From Bacteroidota bacterium (lineage in GTDB: Bacteria > Bacteroidota > Bacteroidia > Bacteroidales > Paludibacteraceae): a DNA stretch of 38,696 bases. Positions 18,427 through 26,503 of the stretch are shown here, in pieces. Within the stretch, counting starts at the first letter, position 1. Each line of letters begins with the position of its first letter. The DNA lies in NCBI GenBank assembly GCA_017860345.1, contig JAFNAV010000022.1:1-38696 (forward strand). The letters are read 5' to 3'. The notes beneath the pieces are model-generated. The model searched no databases, was not told the origin of the DNA, and was given only the letters and a program-made list of their open reading frames with translations. The position numbers and the translations under genes are program-made.

Positions 18427-19671
18427 ATGAGATTTGACGAACTTCCGCTTTGTGATGCCGTACAGGAAGGCTTACAGGCCATGAATTTTAAAGAAGCTAC
18501 TCCTGTTCAGGAACAAACTATCCCGGTAATATTAGCTAAACGCGATGTTATAGCCTGTGCGCAAACAGGTACCGGAAAAACAGCTGCCTTTATACTGCCA
18601 CTCCTGCACAACCTGCAAAACGAACCTCATGCCGAAGACAAAGTTAACGCTATAATTATGGCACCTACCCGCGAACTGGCTCAGCAGATTGACCAGCAAA
18701 TGGAAGGGTTCTCCTACTTCACCTCTTTCTCATCGGTTGCTGTTTATGGCGGAAACGATTCGCAAGCCTGGGATGTACAGCGCCGTGGACTAAGCAAAGG
18801 TGCAGATGTGGTAATTGCTACTCCGGGGCGTCTTATCTCGCACATCAACCTTTATGATATTGATTTTTCGGGGGTAAAATATTTTATATTAGACGAAGCT
18901 GACCGCATGCTCGACATGGGATTTTTCGAAGATATTATGCAAGTGGTAAAACGCCTGCCCCAGGAGCGACAAACAATTATGTTCTCGGCTACAATGCCTC
19001 CCAAAATACGCATGTTGGCCAAAACCATCTTGAATAATCCGGCGGAAGTACGCATTGCTGTTTCGCGGCCACCCGAAAGTATTATGCAAACTGCCTATAT
19101 CTGCTACGAAGCTCAGAAAACGGCTATTGTCAGACATCTTTTTCAAGATCAGAATCTGAACAAAGTCATCCTTTTTGCCGGATCAAAAATTAAGGTGAAA
19201 GAGTTGAACAAAACTTTCAAACAGATGGGTCTGTCGGTAGGCGAAATGCACTCCGATCTTGAACAAAGTCAGCGCGACCATGTGATGCACGAATTTAGAA
19301 ACAACCGCATCAACATTCTTGTTGCCACCGACATTGTTTCGCGCGGCATCGACATCGATGATATTACTCTGATTATCAACTTTGACGTACCTCACGATGT
19401 AGAAGATTACGTACACCGCATCGGTCGTACTGCGCGTGCCAAGGCCGAAGGTATGGCCATAACTTTAGTTTCGGAAGATGAGCAGTATAAATTCTCGCTT
19501 ATTGAGCAATTTCTCGAAAAATCTATTTATAAAATCCCCATGCCCGCTGAACTGGGAGATGCTCCGGAATACGAACCTGAGAAACACCGCTTTGGTCACA
19601 AGAAATTTAACTCGGGAAAAGGAAAATTCCGCCGCCAAAAACAAGGAAATCCGAGAAAAACTACGAAATAG
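18427..19671 (+). CDS. DEAD-box ATP-dependent RNA helicase, RhlE-like
   Basis: The 414-residue protein carries a Q motif (EATPVQEQTIPVI), motif I AQTGTGKTAAF, PTRELAQQ, TPGRLISH, motif II DEADRMLDMGF, SATMP, ATDIVSRGIDIDD and HRIGRTARA. The RMLDMGF stretch and short core point to the RhlE subfamily. The tail after about residue 380 is basic (KKFNSGKGKFRRQKQGNP) and is a likely RNA-binding extension. Its role is RNA remodelling, often in ribosome maturation or cold adaptation. It shares a 268-base divergent promoter region with another DEAD-box gene, and it leads a likely unit with pabB (44-base gap) and the pabC-like gene. Confidence 0.95.
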   Translation: MRFDELPLCDAVQEGLQAMNFKEATPVQEQTIPVILAKRDVIACAQTGTGKTAAFILPLLHNLQNEPHAEDKVNAIIMAPTRELAQQIDQQMEGFSYFTSFSSVAVYGGNDSQAWDVQRRGLSKGADVVIATPGRLISHINLYDIDFSGVKYFILDEADRMLDMGFFEDIMQVVKRLPQERQTIMFSATMPPKIRMLAKTILNNPAEVRIAVSRPPESIMQTAYICYEAQKTAIVRHLFQDQNLNKVILFAGSKIKVKELNKTFKQMGLSVGEMHSDLEQSQRDHVMHEFRNNRINILVATDIVSRGIDIDDITLIINFDVPHDVEDYVHRIGRTARAKAEGMAITLVSEDEQYKFSLIEQFLEKSIYKIPMPAELGDAPEYEPEKHRFGHKKFNSGKGKFRRQKQGNPRKTTK

Positions 19672-19715
19672 CTCGATACAAGGCATCGAAAAAATCAACC
19701 CGGACTACTCAACTC

Positions 19716-20711
19716 ATGAATCAATCTTTTCCATATCAATTATTGAATAAGACTGAATTAATTACGTCTATAAATCAGCTTGCGACGCAAAACATTCCTT
19801 TCTTGTTGATTATTGATTATAAAGCTGAAAGTGGTTATGTTATTCCTGAATCGGCAATAAATCACGAGTTCGTCAGATACGCAATCGGCGATGAATTGGT
19901 AACCGAGAAAATGGAGAATCATCAGCGGCCAGCATGGAAGCCTGTTCCTGTTTCGGAAGATTCTTATCTTCGCAAATTCAATTTTGTAGTTGATAATATC
20001 CGCCGGGGCAACTCGTTTCTGGTGAATCTGACCCAACCCACTTTGGTGCATACCAATCTCAATCTGAACCAGCTTTTCCAACTCGGGAAAGCTAAATACA
20101 AACTGTGGCTTAAAAATCGTTTTGTAGTGCTTTCGCCCGAAAGTTTTATAAAAATCAGAGATGGTAAAATATACTCCTATCCCATGAAAGGCACCATTGA
20201 TGCCAGTATACCTGACGCCGCCAACCTGATTATGAACGACAAAAAAGAACAAGCCGAACATGCCACTATTGTAGACCTCATACGCAACGACCTTAGCATG
20301 GTAGCCCATCAGGTAGAGGTTGTCCGATACAGATATATTGACAAGCTACACACCAATGTAGGTGATTTGCTTCAGGTTAGCTCCGAAATTTGCGGTAAGT
20401 TACCTGGTAACTTTCTACCGCAATTAGGCGAAATTATCTTCAAACTTTTACCAGCCGGCTCAGTTACAGGAGCCCCAAAATCTAAAACCTTAGAAATAAT
20501 TGAAGCTGCCGAAGGTTACAGCAGAGGCTTTTATACCGGTATATTCGGGTGGTTCGATGGCCAGAATCTGGATACTGCGGTAATGATTCGTTTTGTTGAA
20601 CAACAAGGTAATCAACTGGTTTTCAAAAGTGGCGGAGGCATTACCTCGCTGAGCAATGCACAAAAAGAATATAATGAACTAATTCGTAAAGTGTATGTAC
20701 CGTTGTATTGA
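19716..20711 (+). CDS. pabB: Aminodeoxychorismate synthase component I
   Basis: PabB converts chorismate and ammonia to 4-amino-4-deoxychorismate for p-aminobenzoate and folate synthesis. This 331-residue protein is the short form, with only the chorismate-binding domain clearly visible. PMKGT (residues 156-160) contains K158, the lysine that distinguishes PabB from anthranilate synthase (PIAGT). Further family motifs are EHATIVDLIRNDLSMVA and PAGSVTGAPKSKTLEIIEAAE, followed by YTGIFGWFDG and FKSGGGITSLSNAQKEYNE. The glutamine amidotransferase subunit PabA is not in the window and must be encoded elsewhere, perhaps shared with tryptophan synthesis. The pabC-like gene overlaps its end by 17 bases, so translation is probably coupled. 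Confidence 0.94.
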   Translation: MNQSFPYQLLNKTELITSINQLATQNIPFLLIIDYKAESGYVIPESAINHEFVRYAIGDELVTEKMENHQRPAWKPVPVSEDSYLRKFNFVVDNIRRGNSFLVNLTQPTLVHTNLNLNQLFQLGKAKYKLWLKNRFVVLSPESFIKIRDGKIYSYPMKGTIDASIPDAANLIMNDKKEQAEHATIVDLIRNDLSMVAHQVEVVRYRYIDKLHTNVGDLLQVSSEICGKLPGNFLPQLGEIIFKLLPAGSVTGAPKSKTLEIIEAAEGYSRGFYTGIFGWFDGQNLDTAVMIRFVEQQGNQLVFKSGGGITSLSNAQKEYNELIRKVYVPLY

Positions 20712-21291
20712 ATCCATCAAATTACTGAACGGATGCTTTATCAGACTCCAACGTCATCAGACACGTGTTGATAAAGCATTTGAGACTTTATACCCTAACT
20801 ACCCTGCCATACAACTTGCCCCGGTTTTAGCTGCAAGTTCTTATCCACTTTCCGGGCTGTATAAATGCCGGATTGTTTTTGACACTGAAATCAGGCTTAT
20901 CGAATTTACCCCTTATAAACTGCGAGAAATTAAGACTTTAAAATTGGTAGAAACCGATGCTGAAAGCTGCGAATTTAAACACGAGAATCGTGAAGACCTG
21001 AATAAGGCATTCCGGCTACGAGCTGATTGCGACGACGTTTTGCTTGTGAAAAACGGGCTCTTAACCGATAGTTCTTACGCCAACATAGCTTTGTTTGACG
21101 GCAAAAACTGGATTACTCCAAAACATCCTATCATATACGGAACAAACCGTGCTCAACTTTTGGCCGATAGAAAAATTACGGAAGCGGATATTAACGTACA
21201 TGAGCTACCAAACTTTTTGAAGATTCGTTTGTTTAATGCTATGATAGAATTTGGTGAAACTGAAACAGATATTAACTGTATAACACATTAA
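20695..21291 (+). CDS. pabC: Aminotransferase class IV protein, likely aminodeoxychorismate lyase
   Basis: The 198-residue protein is a short class IV PLP enzyme. In this Bacteroidetes branch the PLP lysine is probably K95 in CEFKHENREDLNKAF, by analogy with KTLNR in E. coli PabC. NGLLTDSSYANIALFDGKNW fits the substrate-site motif that follows. It should release pyruvate from aminodeoxychorismate to give p-aminobenzoate. The link rests mainly on position: it overlaps pabB by 17 bases in a different frame. It is about 70 residues shorter than E. coli PabC, lacking most of the N-terminal domain, which is normal for this subgroup as I know it. A generic class IV aminotransferase remains possible. 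Confidence 0.88.
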   Translation: MYRCIESIKLLNGCFIRLQRHQTRVDKAFETLYPNYPAIQLAPVLAASSYPLSGLYKCRIVFDTEIRLIEFTPYKLREIKTLKLVETDAESCEFKHENREDLNKAFRLRADCDDVLLVKNGLLTDSSYANIALFDGKNWITPKHPIIYGTNRAQLLADRKITEADINVHELPNFLKIRLFNAMIEFGETETDINCITH

Positions 21292-21368
21292 ACCTATTAA
21301 AATAATTTTATTTTACAGCTTATTATTCTGAATCGAAAGAAAAATAATCAAAAAAAATTCAGTTTGTA

Positions 21369-21399
21369 TTGCGGTTTTCAAAAAATGAACTATCTTTGC
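21369..21399 (+). promoter_or_regulatory. Promoter of the leucine operon
   Basis: TTG (21369-21371), 19 bases, then TATCTTTGC (21391-21399): an ideal Bacteroidetes -33/-7 promoter. Transcription should begin near 21406, leaving only about 14 bases before the leader-peptide ATG at 21420. Confidence 0.8.
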
Positions 21400-21419
21400 A
21401 CAAGTTTAAAAAATGAACG

Positions 21420-21485
21420 ATGAACAACAATTATCTACATATTCTACTACTCGGTATTATTCTCTTGCAAAACAAGATGAAGTGA
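21420..21485 (+). CDS. Leucine operon leader peptide (attenuation)
   Basis: This 21-residue frame starts close to the predicted transcription start and ends 34 bases before a strong terminator hairpin. Nine of 21 residues are branched-chain: six Leu (positions 6, 9, 10, 11, 15, 16) and three Ile (8, 13, 14), with the run ILLLGIILL. This is the expected form of a regulatory leader peptide: scarcity of charged tRNA-Leu or tRNA-Ile would stall the ribosome in the run and favour read-through. The stop codon lies inside GTGAG (21482-21486), which is complementary to CTCAC (21530-21534) in the terminator's ascending arm. The ribosome's position could therefore choose between alternative hairpins. 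An overlapping frame (21413-21511) has no such bias. The peptide itself probably has no other role. Confidence 0.8.
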   Translation: MNNNYLHILLLGIILLQNKMK

Positions 21486-21519
21486 GTTTGGTATGCGGTA
21501 TAATTGAATAATAATATTT

Positions 21520-21557
21520 AAAAGCCTTTCTCACTACGGTGCGAAAGGCTTTTTTTT
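21520..21557 (+). terminator. Attenuator terminator in the leu leader
   Basis: AAAAGCCTTTC (21520-21530) pairs perfectly with GAAAGGCTTTT (21543-21553). An inner CAC/GTG stem closes a TACG loop, and the T run reaches 21557. It is placed between the leader peptide and leuA, so it must be read through for operon expression, as in Leu/Ile attenuators of other bacteria. Confidence 0.85.
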
Positions 21558-21578
21558 GATAAAAAACGGCCTCGTAAA

Positions 21579-21692
21579 TCCCTCTTAGGGAGGAATTAAA
21601 AGAGCACACACTGTATATTGAATTAGAATATTTTAATCAAAAAAAATCCGGAACCTCTCCCGGTTCTCCCTCCTATGGAGGAGTTAGAGGGG
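21579..21692 (+). repeat. Pair of imperfect 26-bp direct repeats between attenuator and leuA
   Basis: TCCCTCTTAGGGAGGAATTA (first 20 of 26 bases, from 21579) recurs as TCCCTCCTATGGAGGAGTTA (from 21667), with about 20 of 26 positions identical. Each copy contains its own small palindrome, for example CCTCC-TAT-GGAGG at 21669-21681. The second copy ends a few bases before the leuA ATG at 21700. This looks like an interspersed intergenic repeat of the kind scattered in Bacteroidetes genomes. An effect on leuA translation is possible but unproven. Confidence 0.55.
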
Positions 21693-21699
21693 GCTTATC

Positions 21700-23193
21700 A
21701 TGGATAAATTATTTATTTTTGACACCACATTACGCGACGGCGAACAAGTTCCCGGATGCCAGTTGAACACAATTGAAAAAATACAGGTAGCAAAAGCTCT
21801 TGAAACTCTCGGCGTGGATGTTATCGAAGCGGGATTTCCAATTTCGAGCCCGGGCGATTTTAATTCAGTGGTTGAAATATCAAAAGCCGTTACCTGGCCT
21901 ACTATTTGCGCCCTTACCCGCGGAGTTCAAAAGGATATAGATGTAGCTGCCGATGCACTAAAATTTGCAAAAAATAAACGTATCCATACTGGTATCGGAA
22001 CATCCGAATTTCATATTAAGTATAAATTTAATTCTACACAGGACGAAATTCTGGAACGCGCCGTAGCTGCCGTAAAATATGCGAAAAAATATGTAGAAGA
22101 TGTAGAATTTTACTGTGAAGATGCCGGACGTACCGACAATGTTTACCTGGCCCGGGTGGTTGAAGCTGTAATCAAAGCGGGTGCTACTGTTGTGAACATC
22201 CCCGATACCACCGGATATTGCCTGCCCTGGCAGTACGGCGAAAAAATCAAATTTCTGATGGAAAACGTAAATGGAGTACACAATGCTGTGCTGTCGACCC
22301 ATTGCCACAACGACCTTGGCATGGCTACTGCCAATACCATTTCCGGTGTTCTGAACGGAGCACGTCAGGTAGAGGTTACCATCAACGGTATTGGCGAACG
22401 TGCCGGTAACACTTCGCTCGAAGAAGTGGCTATGATTCTGAAATGCCACAAAGGCATGGATATAGATACTAACATCAATACACAAAAAATTTACCCCATA
22501 AGCCGCATGGTATCAAGCCTGATGAATATGCCGGTGCAACCCAACAAGGCCATCGTAGGCCGTAACGCTTTTGCACACTCATCGGGAATACATCAGGATG
22601 GTGTACTTAAAAACCGCGAAAGCTACGAAATTATGGACCCTACAGATGTGGGAATTGATAAAAACTCTATCGTACTTACTGCCCGCAGCGGACGAGCTGC
22701 CCTGAAACACCGTCTGAGTGTATTAGGCGTAGAAGTGGAAAACGGAAAGTTAGATGAAATATATGAAGCTTTTCTGAAACTTGCCGACAAGAAAAAAGAC
22801 ATTAACGATGATGACGTATTGGTACTGGCCGGCATGGAACGTACAGAAAAACAGCGCATCAAACTGGATTATTTGCAAGTTACATCGGGTATTGGAGTGA
22901 AAGCTGTTGCGAGTGTGGGATTGCTGATAGCCGGAGAAAAATTTGAAGCCGCAGCCACTGGCAATGGCCCTGTTGATGCTGCTATCAAAGCGCTGAAAAA
23001 AATCATCAACCGGACTATGACTCTTCAGGAATTTACAATCCAGTCGATGAGTAAAGGTAGCGACGATATGGGAAAAGTACATATGCAGGTAGAACACGCA
23101 GGCGTGGTATATTACGGTTTTGGCGCTAACACCGACATAGTTGCAGCTTCGGTAGAAGCTTATGTAAATGCGATAAATCAGTTTGTGAAATAG
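21700..23193 (+). CDS. leuA: 2-isopropylmalate synthase
   Basis: LeuA condenses 2-ketoisovalerate with acetyl-CoA, the first committed step to leucine. The 497-residue protein opens with [15 protein letters not shown], giving the catalytic R12 and metal ligand D13. H201 and H203 in [13 protein letters not shown] complete the metal site, and [14 protein letters not shown] follows. The C-terminal ~130 residues (from about residue 365) form the LeuA regulatory/dimerisation domain, so leucine feedback inhibition is expected on top of leader attenuation. Length is normal. It is the first gene after the attenuator and is followed by an inserted four-helix-bundle gene before leuC. Confidence 0.96.
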   Translation: MDKLFIFDTTLRDGEQVPGCQLNTIEKIQVAKALETLGVDVIEAGFPISSPGDFNSVVEISKAVTWPTICALTRGVQKDIDVAADALKFAKNKRIHTGIGTSEFHIKYKFNSTQDEILERAVAAVKYAKKYVEDVEFYCEDAGRTDNVYLARVVEAVIKAGATVVNIPDTTGYCLPWQYGEKIKFLMENVNGVHNAVLSTHCHNDLGMATANTISGVLNGARQVEVTINGIGERAGNTSLEEVAMILKCHKGMDIDTNINTQKIYPISRMVSSLMNMPVQPNKAIVGRNAFAHSSGIHQDGVLKNRESYEIMDPTDVGIDKNSIVLTARSGRAALKHRLSVLGVEVENGKLDEIYEAFLKLADKKKDINDDDVLVLAGMERTEKQRIKLDYLQVTSGIGVKAVASVGLLIAGEKFEAAATGNGPVDAAIKALKKIINRTMTLQEFTIQSMSKGSDDMGKVHMQVEHAGVVYYGFGANTDIVAASVEAYVNAINQFVK

Positions 23194-23195
23194 AC

Positions 23196-23700
23196 AACAG
23201 AAAACAGACGACTGACAACAGACTACAGTCAATGGACAACTGAAAAGGCAGAAGAAATGAAAAGTTTTGAAGATTTGAGAATTTGGCAGGAAGCCAGAGT
23301 TTTTGCTAATCAGATTTATGATTTAAGTGAAAATATGAGAGATTTCGGATTCAAAGATCAAATTCAAAGAGCAGCTCTTTCTGTCATGAATAATATTGCT
23401 GAAGGCTTCGATTATGGCTCAGATGCCATGTTTATCAAATATCTGGACATTTCTAAAGCAAGTTGTGGTGAAGTAAAAAGTATGTTGTATCTTGCAGAAG
23501 ATAGAAAGTACTGTGATTCTGAGAAAGCAAAATATCTTAGGGAAAAATCTAAAAGTATTTCTTCCGGAATACATGCATTAATTAAATATCTTAAAAATAA
23601 AAAAATAAAGAATAATATTAAAAATGAAGTGCGGATTCAAACTTCAATAAACAGAATGCTTTTTCTGTCATCTGTCGTCTGTTGTCCGCCGTCTACGAAG
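23196..23700. repeat. Inverted arms framing the first four-helix-bundle gene
   Basis: The left arm, right after the leuA stop, is built of CAACAGAC/GACGAC-type words. Its segment 23203-23223 (AACAGACGACTGACAACAGA plus C) is complementary at 17 of 21 positions to 23663-23683 in the right arm. The arms bracket the gene at 23257 and reach almost to the leuC start, so a leu transcript could fold with this gene in the loop. The layout recalls intervening sequences in 23S rRNA. Confidence 0.65.
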
Positions 23701-23718
23701 TATGAAAACATTATTTGA
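23257..23718 (+). CDS. Four-helix-bundle protein, S23/IVP-like, with read-through tail
   Basis: Residues 1-118 match the four-helix-bundle family best known from proteins encoded in 23S rRNA intervening sequences: [20 protein letters not shown], then [20 protein letters not shown], then [21 protein letters not shown] typical member ends near LIKYLKNKK (~118 residues). Here the frame runs about 35 codons further through the inverted right arm and stops 17 bases inside leuC. The tail ([18 protein letters not shown]) is therefore translated arm sequence and not a conserved domain. The molecular role of these small proteins is not known; the related fold of Avd binds nucleic acid in diversity-generating retroelements. 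Composition is A-rich compared with leuA and leuC, suggesting a separate origin. Confidence 0.88.
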   Translation: MKSFEDLRIWQEARVFANQIYDLSENMRDFGFKDQIQRAALSVMNNIAEGFDYGSDAMFIKYLDISKASCGEVKSMLYLAEDRKYCDSEKAKYLREKSKSISSGIHALIKYLKNKKIKNNIKNEVRIQTSINRMLFLSSVVCCPPSTKYENII

Positions 23719-25093
23719 CAAAATCTGGGATGCGCATGTCGTATCGTCGGTCGAAAACGGACCAACACAGTTGTACATCGACCGTCACTTCTGTCACGAA
23801 GTAACAAGTCCACAGGCATTTAACGGACTTCGTGAACGCGGTCTTAAAGTATTCCGTCCGGAACAGACCACCATGACGGCCGACCACAACACCCCAACCA
23901 TCAATCAGGATCAACCGGTAAAGGATCCTATTTCACGTAATCAGCTCGACACTTTTGCTAAAAATGCTGCTGAGTTTAATATGCCATTATTTTTTCCGCT
24001 TGGCCATACTAAAAATGGTGTGGTACACATCATTGGCCCCGAAAACGGATTTACTCAACCCGGCATGACCATTGTTTGTGGCGATAGCCATACATCAACC
24101 CATGGAGCCTTTGGAGCCATTGCTTTCGGGATAGGTACCAGCGAGGTAGAAATGGTACTGGCTACGCAATGTATTCTGCAAAGTCGTCCGAAAACGATGC
24201 GCATCACCTTCAACGGGAAACTCGGAGCTGGTGTAACGGCCAAAGACCTGGCGCTTTACATGATTGCCAAACTAACCACTGGTGGTGCTACCGGATATTT
24301 TGTGGAATATGCCGGCGAAGCTATCCGCAGCATGAGCATGGAGGAACGTATGACTGTATGTAACCTTTCTATCGAAATGGGTGCGCGCGGCGGACTTATT
24401 GCTCCGGATCAAACTACTTTCGATTATGTAAATGGTCGCGAATTTGCTCCTAAAGGCGAAGAATGGGATAAAAAACTGGCATACTGGAAAACTTTAAAAA
24501 CCGACGAAGGCGCTAAATTCGACAAAGAATTAGTATTCGATGCCGCTGATATTCAGCCTATGATTACCTACGGAACAAATCCGGGTATGGGCATGGGCAT
24601 TAAAGAAACTATCCCCACATTAGATACCATTGACGAAGCCGGACGCATTTCGTATCAGAAATCGTTGGATTATATGGGCTTTCAACCGGGCGAGAAACTT
24701 GAAGGGAAACTCATCGACTATGTGTTTCTGGGCAGTTGTACCAACGGGAGAATCGAAGATTTCCGCGTTTTTGCCAATTACGTAAAAGGTAAAAAGAAAG
24801 CCGACAATGTTGTAGCCTGGTTAGTTCCGGGAAGCTGGGTGGTTGAAAAACAAATCCGCGAAGAAGGGCTTTATGACATACTTACAACTGCCGGATTTGA
24901 ACTTCGTCAGCCGGGTTGTTCCGCATGTCTGGCCATGAACGACGACAAAGTACCAGCCGGCAAATACGCAGTTTCAACATCGAACCGCAACTTCGAAGGT
25001 CGTCAGGGTCCCGGAGCTCGTACTATTTTGGCTGGTCCGCTTGTAGCTGCTGCAGCTGCTGTAACAGGCCGTATCACTGATCCGAGAGGATAA
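23702..25093 (+). CDS. leuC: 3-isopropylmalate dehydratase large subunit
   Basis: LeuC, with LeuD, isomerises 2-isopropylmalate to 3-isopropylmalate using a 4Fe-4S cluster. The 463-residue length is normal. Cluster ligands are C346 ([12 protein letters not shown]) and C406/C409 ([10 protein letters not shown]). Other aconitase-family motifs are [40 protein letters not shown] and [16 protein letters not shown]. The start ATG lies 17 bases before the stop of the preceding inserted gene, in another frame, so its translation could be coupled to that gene. With the second synthase of this operon it may also act on citramalate. It is separated from leuD by a second four-helix-bundle insertion. Confidence 0.96.
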   Translation: MKTLFDKIWDAHVVSSVENGPTQLYIDRHFCHEVTSPQAFNGLRERGLKVFRPEQTTMTADHNTPTINQDQPVKDPISRNQLDTFAKNAAEFNMPLFFPLGHTKNGVVHIIGPENGFTQPGMTIVCGDSHTSTHGAFGAIAFGIGTSEVEMVLATQCILQSRPKTMRITFNGKLGAGVTAKDLALYMIAKLTTGGATGYFVEYAGEAIRSMSMEERMTVCNLSIEMGARGGLIAPDQTTFDYVNGREFAPKGEEWDKKLAYWKTLKTDEGAKFDKELVFDAADIQPMITYGTNPGMGMGIKETIPTLDTIDEAGRISYQKSLDYMGFQPGEKLEGKLIDYVFLGSCTNGRIEDFRVFANYVKGKKKADNVVAWLVPGSWVVEKQIREEGLYDILTTAGFELRQPGCSACLAMNDDKVPAGKYAVSTSNRNFEGRQGPGARTILAGPLVAAAAAVTGRITDPRG

Positions 25094-25662
25094 TATATGT
25101 GCCAATGTGCTAATATGCCAATGTGCCAATTTCCGAAATGAGCCAATTAGCCAATAAGTTAATTTGGCTAATGAAAGAAATGAAATAGTCTAATTTTAGA
25201 AATATACAAGGTTATTTGAACTTATGGCTGAATTACCTGAAACAGGAAACAGAATTGTTGATTTATCTTTTAGTTTTGCATTAAAGATAGTAGCTTATAC
25301 CTGTAGATTAGAAGAATTACGAAAGTATGTTATTTCTAATCAACTTTTGAAAAGTGGAACATCGATAGGTGCGAATGTACGAGAGGCACAAAACTGTGAA
25401 AGTAAGCCGGATTTTATACATAAATTTAAAATTGCAGCAAAAGAAGCAGAAGAAACAGAATATTGGCTGCTTTTGTGTAAGTATTCTGAAAATTACCCTT
25501 TTGAAGAATTTCTATTAGATGAAATAAAAGAAATACAAAAAATAATAAACAGTATAATAAACACGTCAAAAAGCAAGTAAGTCACTGCCAAGCATGTCGT
25601 AAACCATTAATATACAATACACTGCGATTGGTACATTGGCTTATTTTCTCATTGGCATATTA
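25091..25662. repeat. Inverted arms framing the second four-helix-bundle gene
   Basis: The left arm (25091-25165) consists of degenerate GTGCCAAT words. TAATATGCCAATG at 25111-25123 is perfectly complementary to CATTGGCATATTA at 25650-25662, and further GCCAAT/ATTGGC words pair in the same orientation (25101-25130 with 25626-25640). The left arm begins on the leuC stop codon and the right arm ends 5 bases before the leuD ATG. The gene at 25224 lies between them. Confidence 0.72.
25224..25580 (+). CDS. Four-helix-bundle protein, second subfamily
   Basis: The 118-residue protein belongs to the same broad four-helix-bundle superfamily as the gene at 23257 but to a different branch: LSFSFALKIVAYTCRLEELR, then SNQLLKSGTSIGANVREAQN, then FIHKFKIAAKEAEETEYWLL. 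It has normal length, no signal peptide and no membrane segment. The two proteins share little beyond the fold pattern, so they look like independent arrivals, not a duplication. It stands alone between leuC and leuD (131-base and 87-base gaps), both gaps filled by arm repeats. Its function is unknown, and nothing links it to leucine metabolism. Confidence 0.9.
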   Translation: MAELPETGNRIVDLSFSFALKIVAYTCRLEELRKYVISNQLLKSGTSIGANVREAQNCESKPDFIHKFKIAAKEAEETEYWLLLCKYSENYPFEEFLLDEIKEIQKIINSIINTSKSK

Positions 25663-25667
25663 AAAAT

Positions 25668-26255
25668 ATGGAAAAATTTGTAACATTAACATCAACAATG
25701 GTTCCGCTTCCGATTGAGAATGTGGATACCGATCAGATTATACCGGCACGCTTCCTGAAAGCGACCGATAAAAACGGTTTTGGCGATAATCTTTTTGCCG
25801 ACTGGCGCTACAATAAAGATGGAAGTCCCAAGGCCGACTTTGTGCTCAACAACCAGCTTTACACTGGCGCTTCGGTACTTGTAGCTGGTAAAAACTTTGG
25901 ATCTGGCTCCAGCCGCGAACATGCAGCCTGGGCTATTGCCGGATTTGGGTTTAAAGTAGTGGTATCGAGCTTTTTTGCAGACATTTTTCGCAACAACGCT
26001 CTGAATAACGGCGTATTGCCGGTTATTGTCTCTCCTGAATTTTTATCAAACATATTTGCTGCTATAAATTCAGATGCAAAATCGACAATCACTATCGATC
26101 TCCAAAATCAAACCATTACCAACAATGCTGATGGTAAATCAGAATCTTTTGAAATCAATGCTTATAAAAAAGAGTGTTTGCTCAATGGATTGGACGATAT
26201 TGATTATTTGCTAAGCAAAAGAGAGCTAACAGAAGCATACGAGAAAGCAAGATAA
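25668..26255 (+). CDS. leuD: 3-isopropylmalate dehydratase small subunit
   Basis: LeuD is the swivel subunit of isopropylmalate isomerase and pairs with LeuC. The 195-residue protein has the family landmarks: [20 protein letters not shown] near the N-terminus, then [20 protein letters not shown] with the SREHA substrate loop, then [20 protein letters not shown]. Length is typical of the bacterial LeuD1 form. It follows the right arm of the second inserted element by 5 bases, so its translation-initiation region is essentially repeat sequence. It is followed by the gene-less inverted repeat. Confidence 0.96.
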   Translation: MEKFVTLTSTMVPLPIENVDTDQIIPARFLKATDKNGFGDNLFADWRYNKDGSPKADFVLNNQLYTGASVLVAGKNFGSGSSREHAAWAIAGFGFKVVVSSFFADIFRNNALNNGVLPVIVSPEFLSNIFAAINSDAKSTITIDLQNQTITNNADGKSESFEINAYKKECLLNGLDDIDYLLSKRELTEAYEKAR

Positions 26256-26260
26256 ATAAT

Positions 26261-26490
26261 ATGCCAATAAATTAATGTGCCAATAAATTTAATGTGCCAA
26301 TGTGCCAATAATTTAATGTGCCAATAAACCAATTGATTAACAAGTCAATTAATTTATTAAGAGGTTGTAAAATTAGCATATTGACACATTAGCACATTGG
26401 CTTATTTGCATATTGGCACATTAGCAAATTATTCGCATTAGCATATTAATCGCATTGGCACATTGGCACATTAATTTATTGGCACATTAA
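26261..26490. repeat. Large gene-less inverted repeat of GTGCCAAT words
   Basis: The left arm (about 26261-26345) is made of direct copies of AATGTGCCAAT/CCAATAAATTA words. The right arm (about 26377-26490) holds the same words inverted. CCAATAAATTAATGTGCCAA (from 26264) is perfectly complementary, over 21 bases, to 26462-26482. The remaining ~35 bases form the loop. No gene lies inside. The words are the same as in the arms around the gene at 25224, so this may be a solo or emptied copy. Confidence 0.75.
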
Positions 26491-26503
26491 TCACATTTGT
26501 ACT

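Noticed and set aside
19758-20309. 183-codon minus-strand frame over pabB
   Set aside because: PabB motifs are encoded on the plus strand through the entire region; the other frame is a shadow.
21413-21511. Alternative 32-residue leader frame starting 7 bases earlier
   Set aside because: It has no run of branched-chain codons and its stop lies too near the terminator; the 21-residue frame explains the layout better.
23257-25580. Four-helix-bundle genes as part of a diversity-generating retroelement
   Set aside because: No reverse transcriptase, template repeat or variable repeat is present in the window; only the protein fold is shared with Avd.
26261-26490. CRISPR array
   Set aside because: Repeats are short, degenerate, unevenly spaced and arranged as an inverted pair; there are no uniform spacers and no cas genes.
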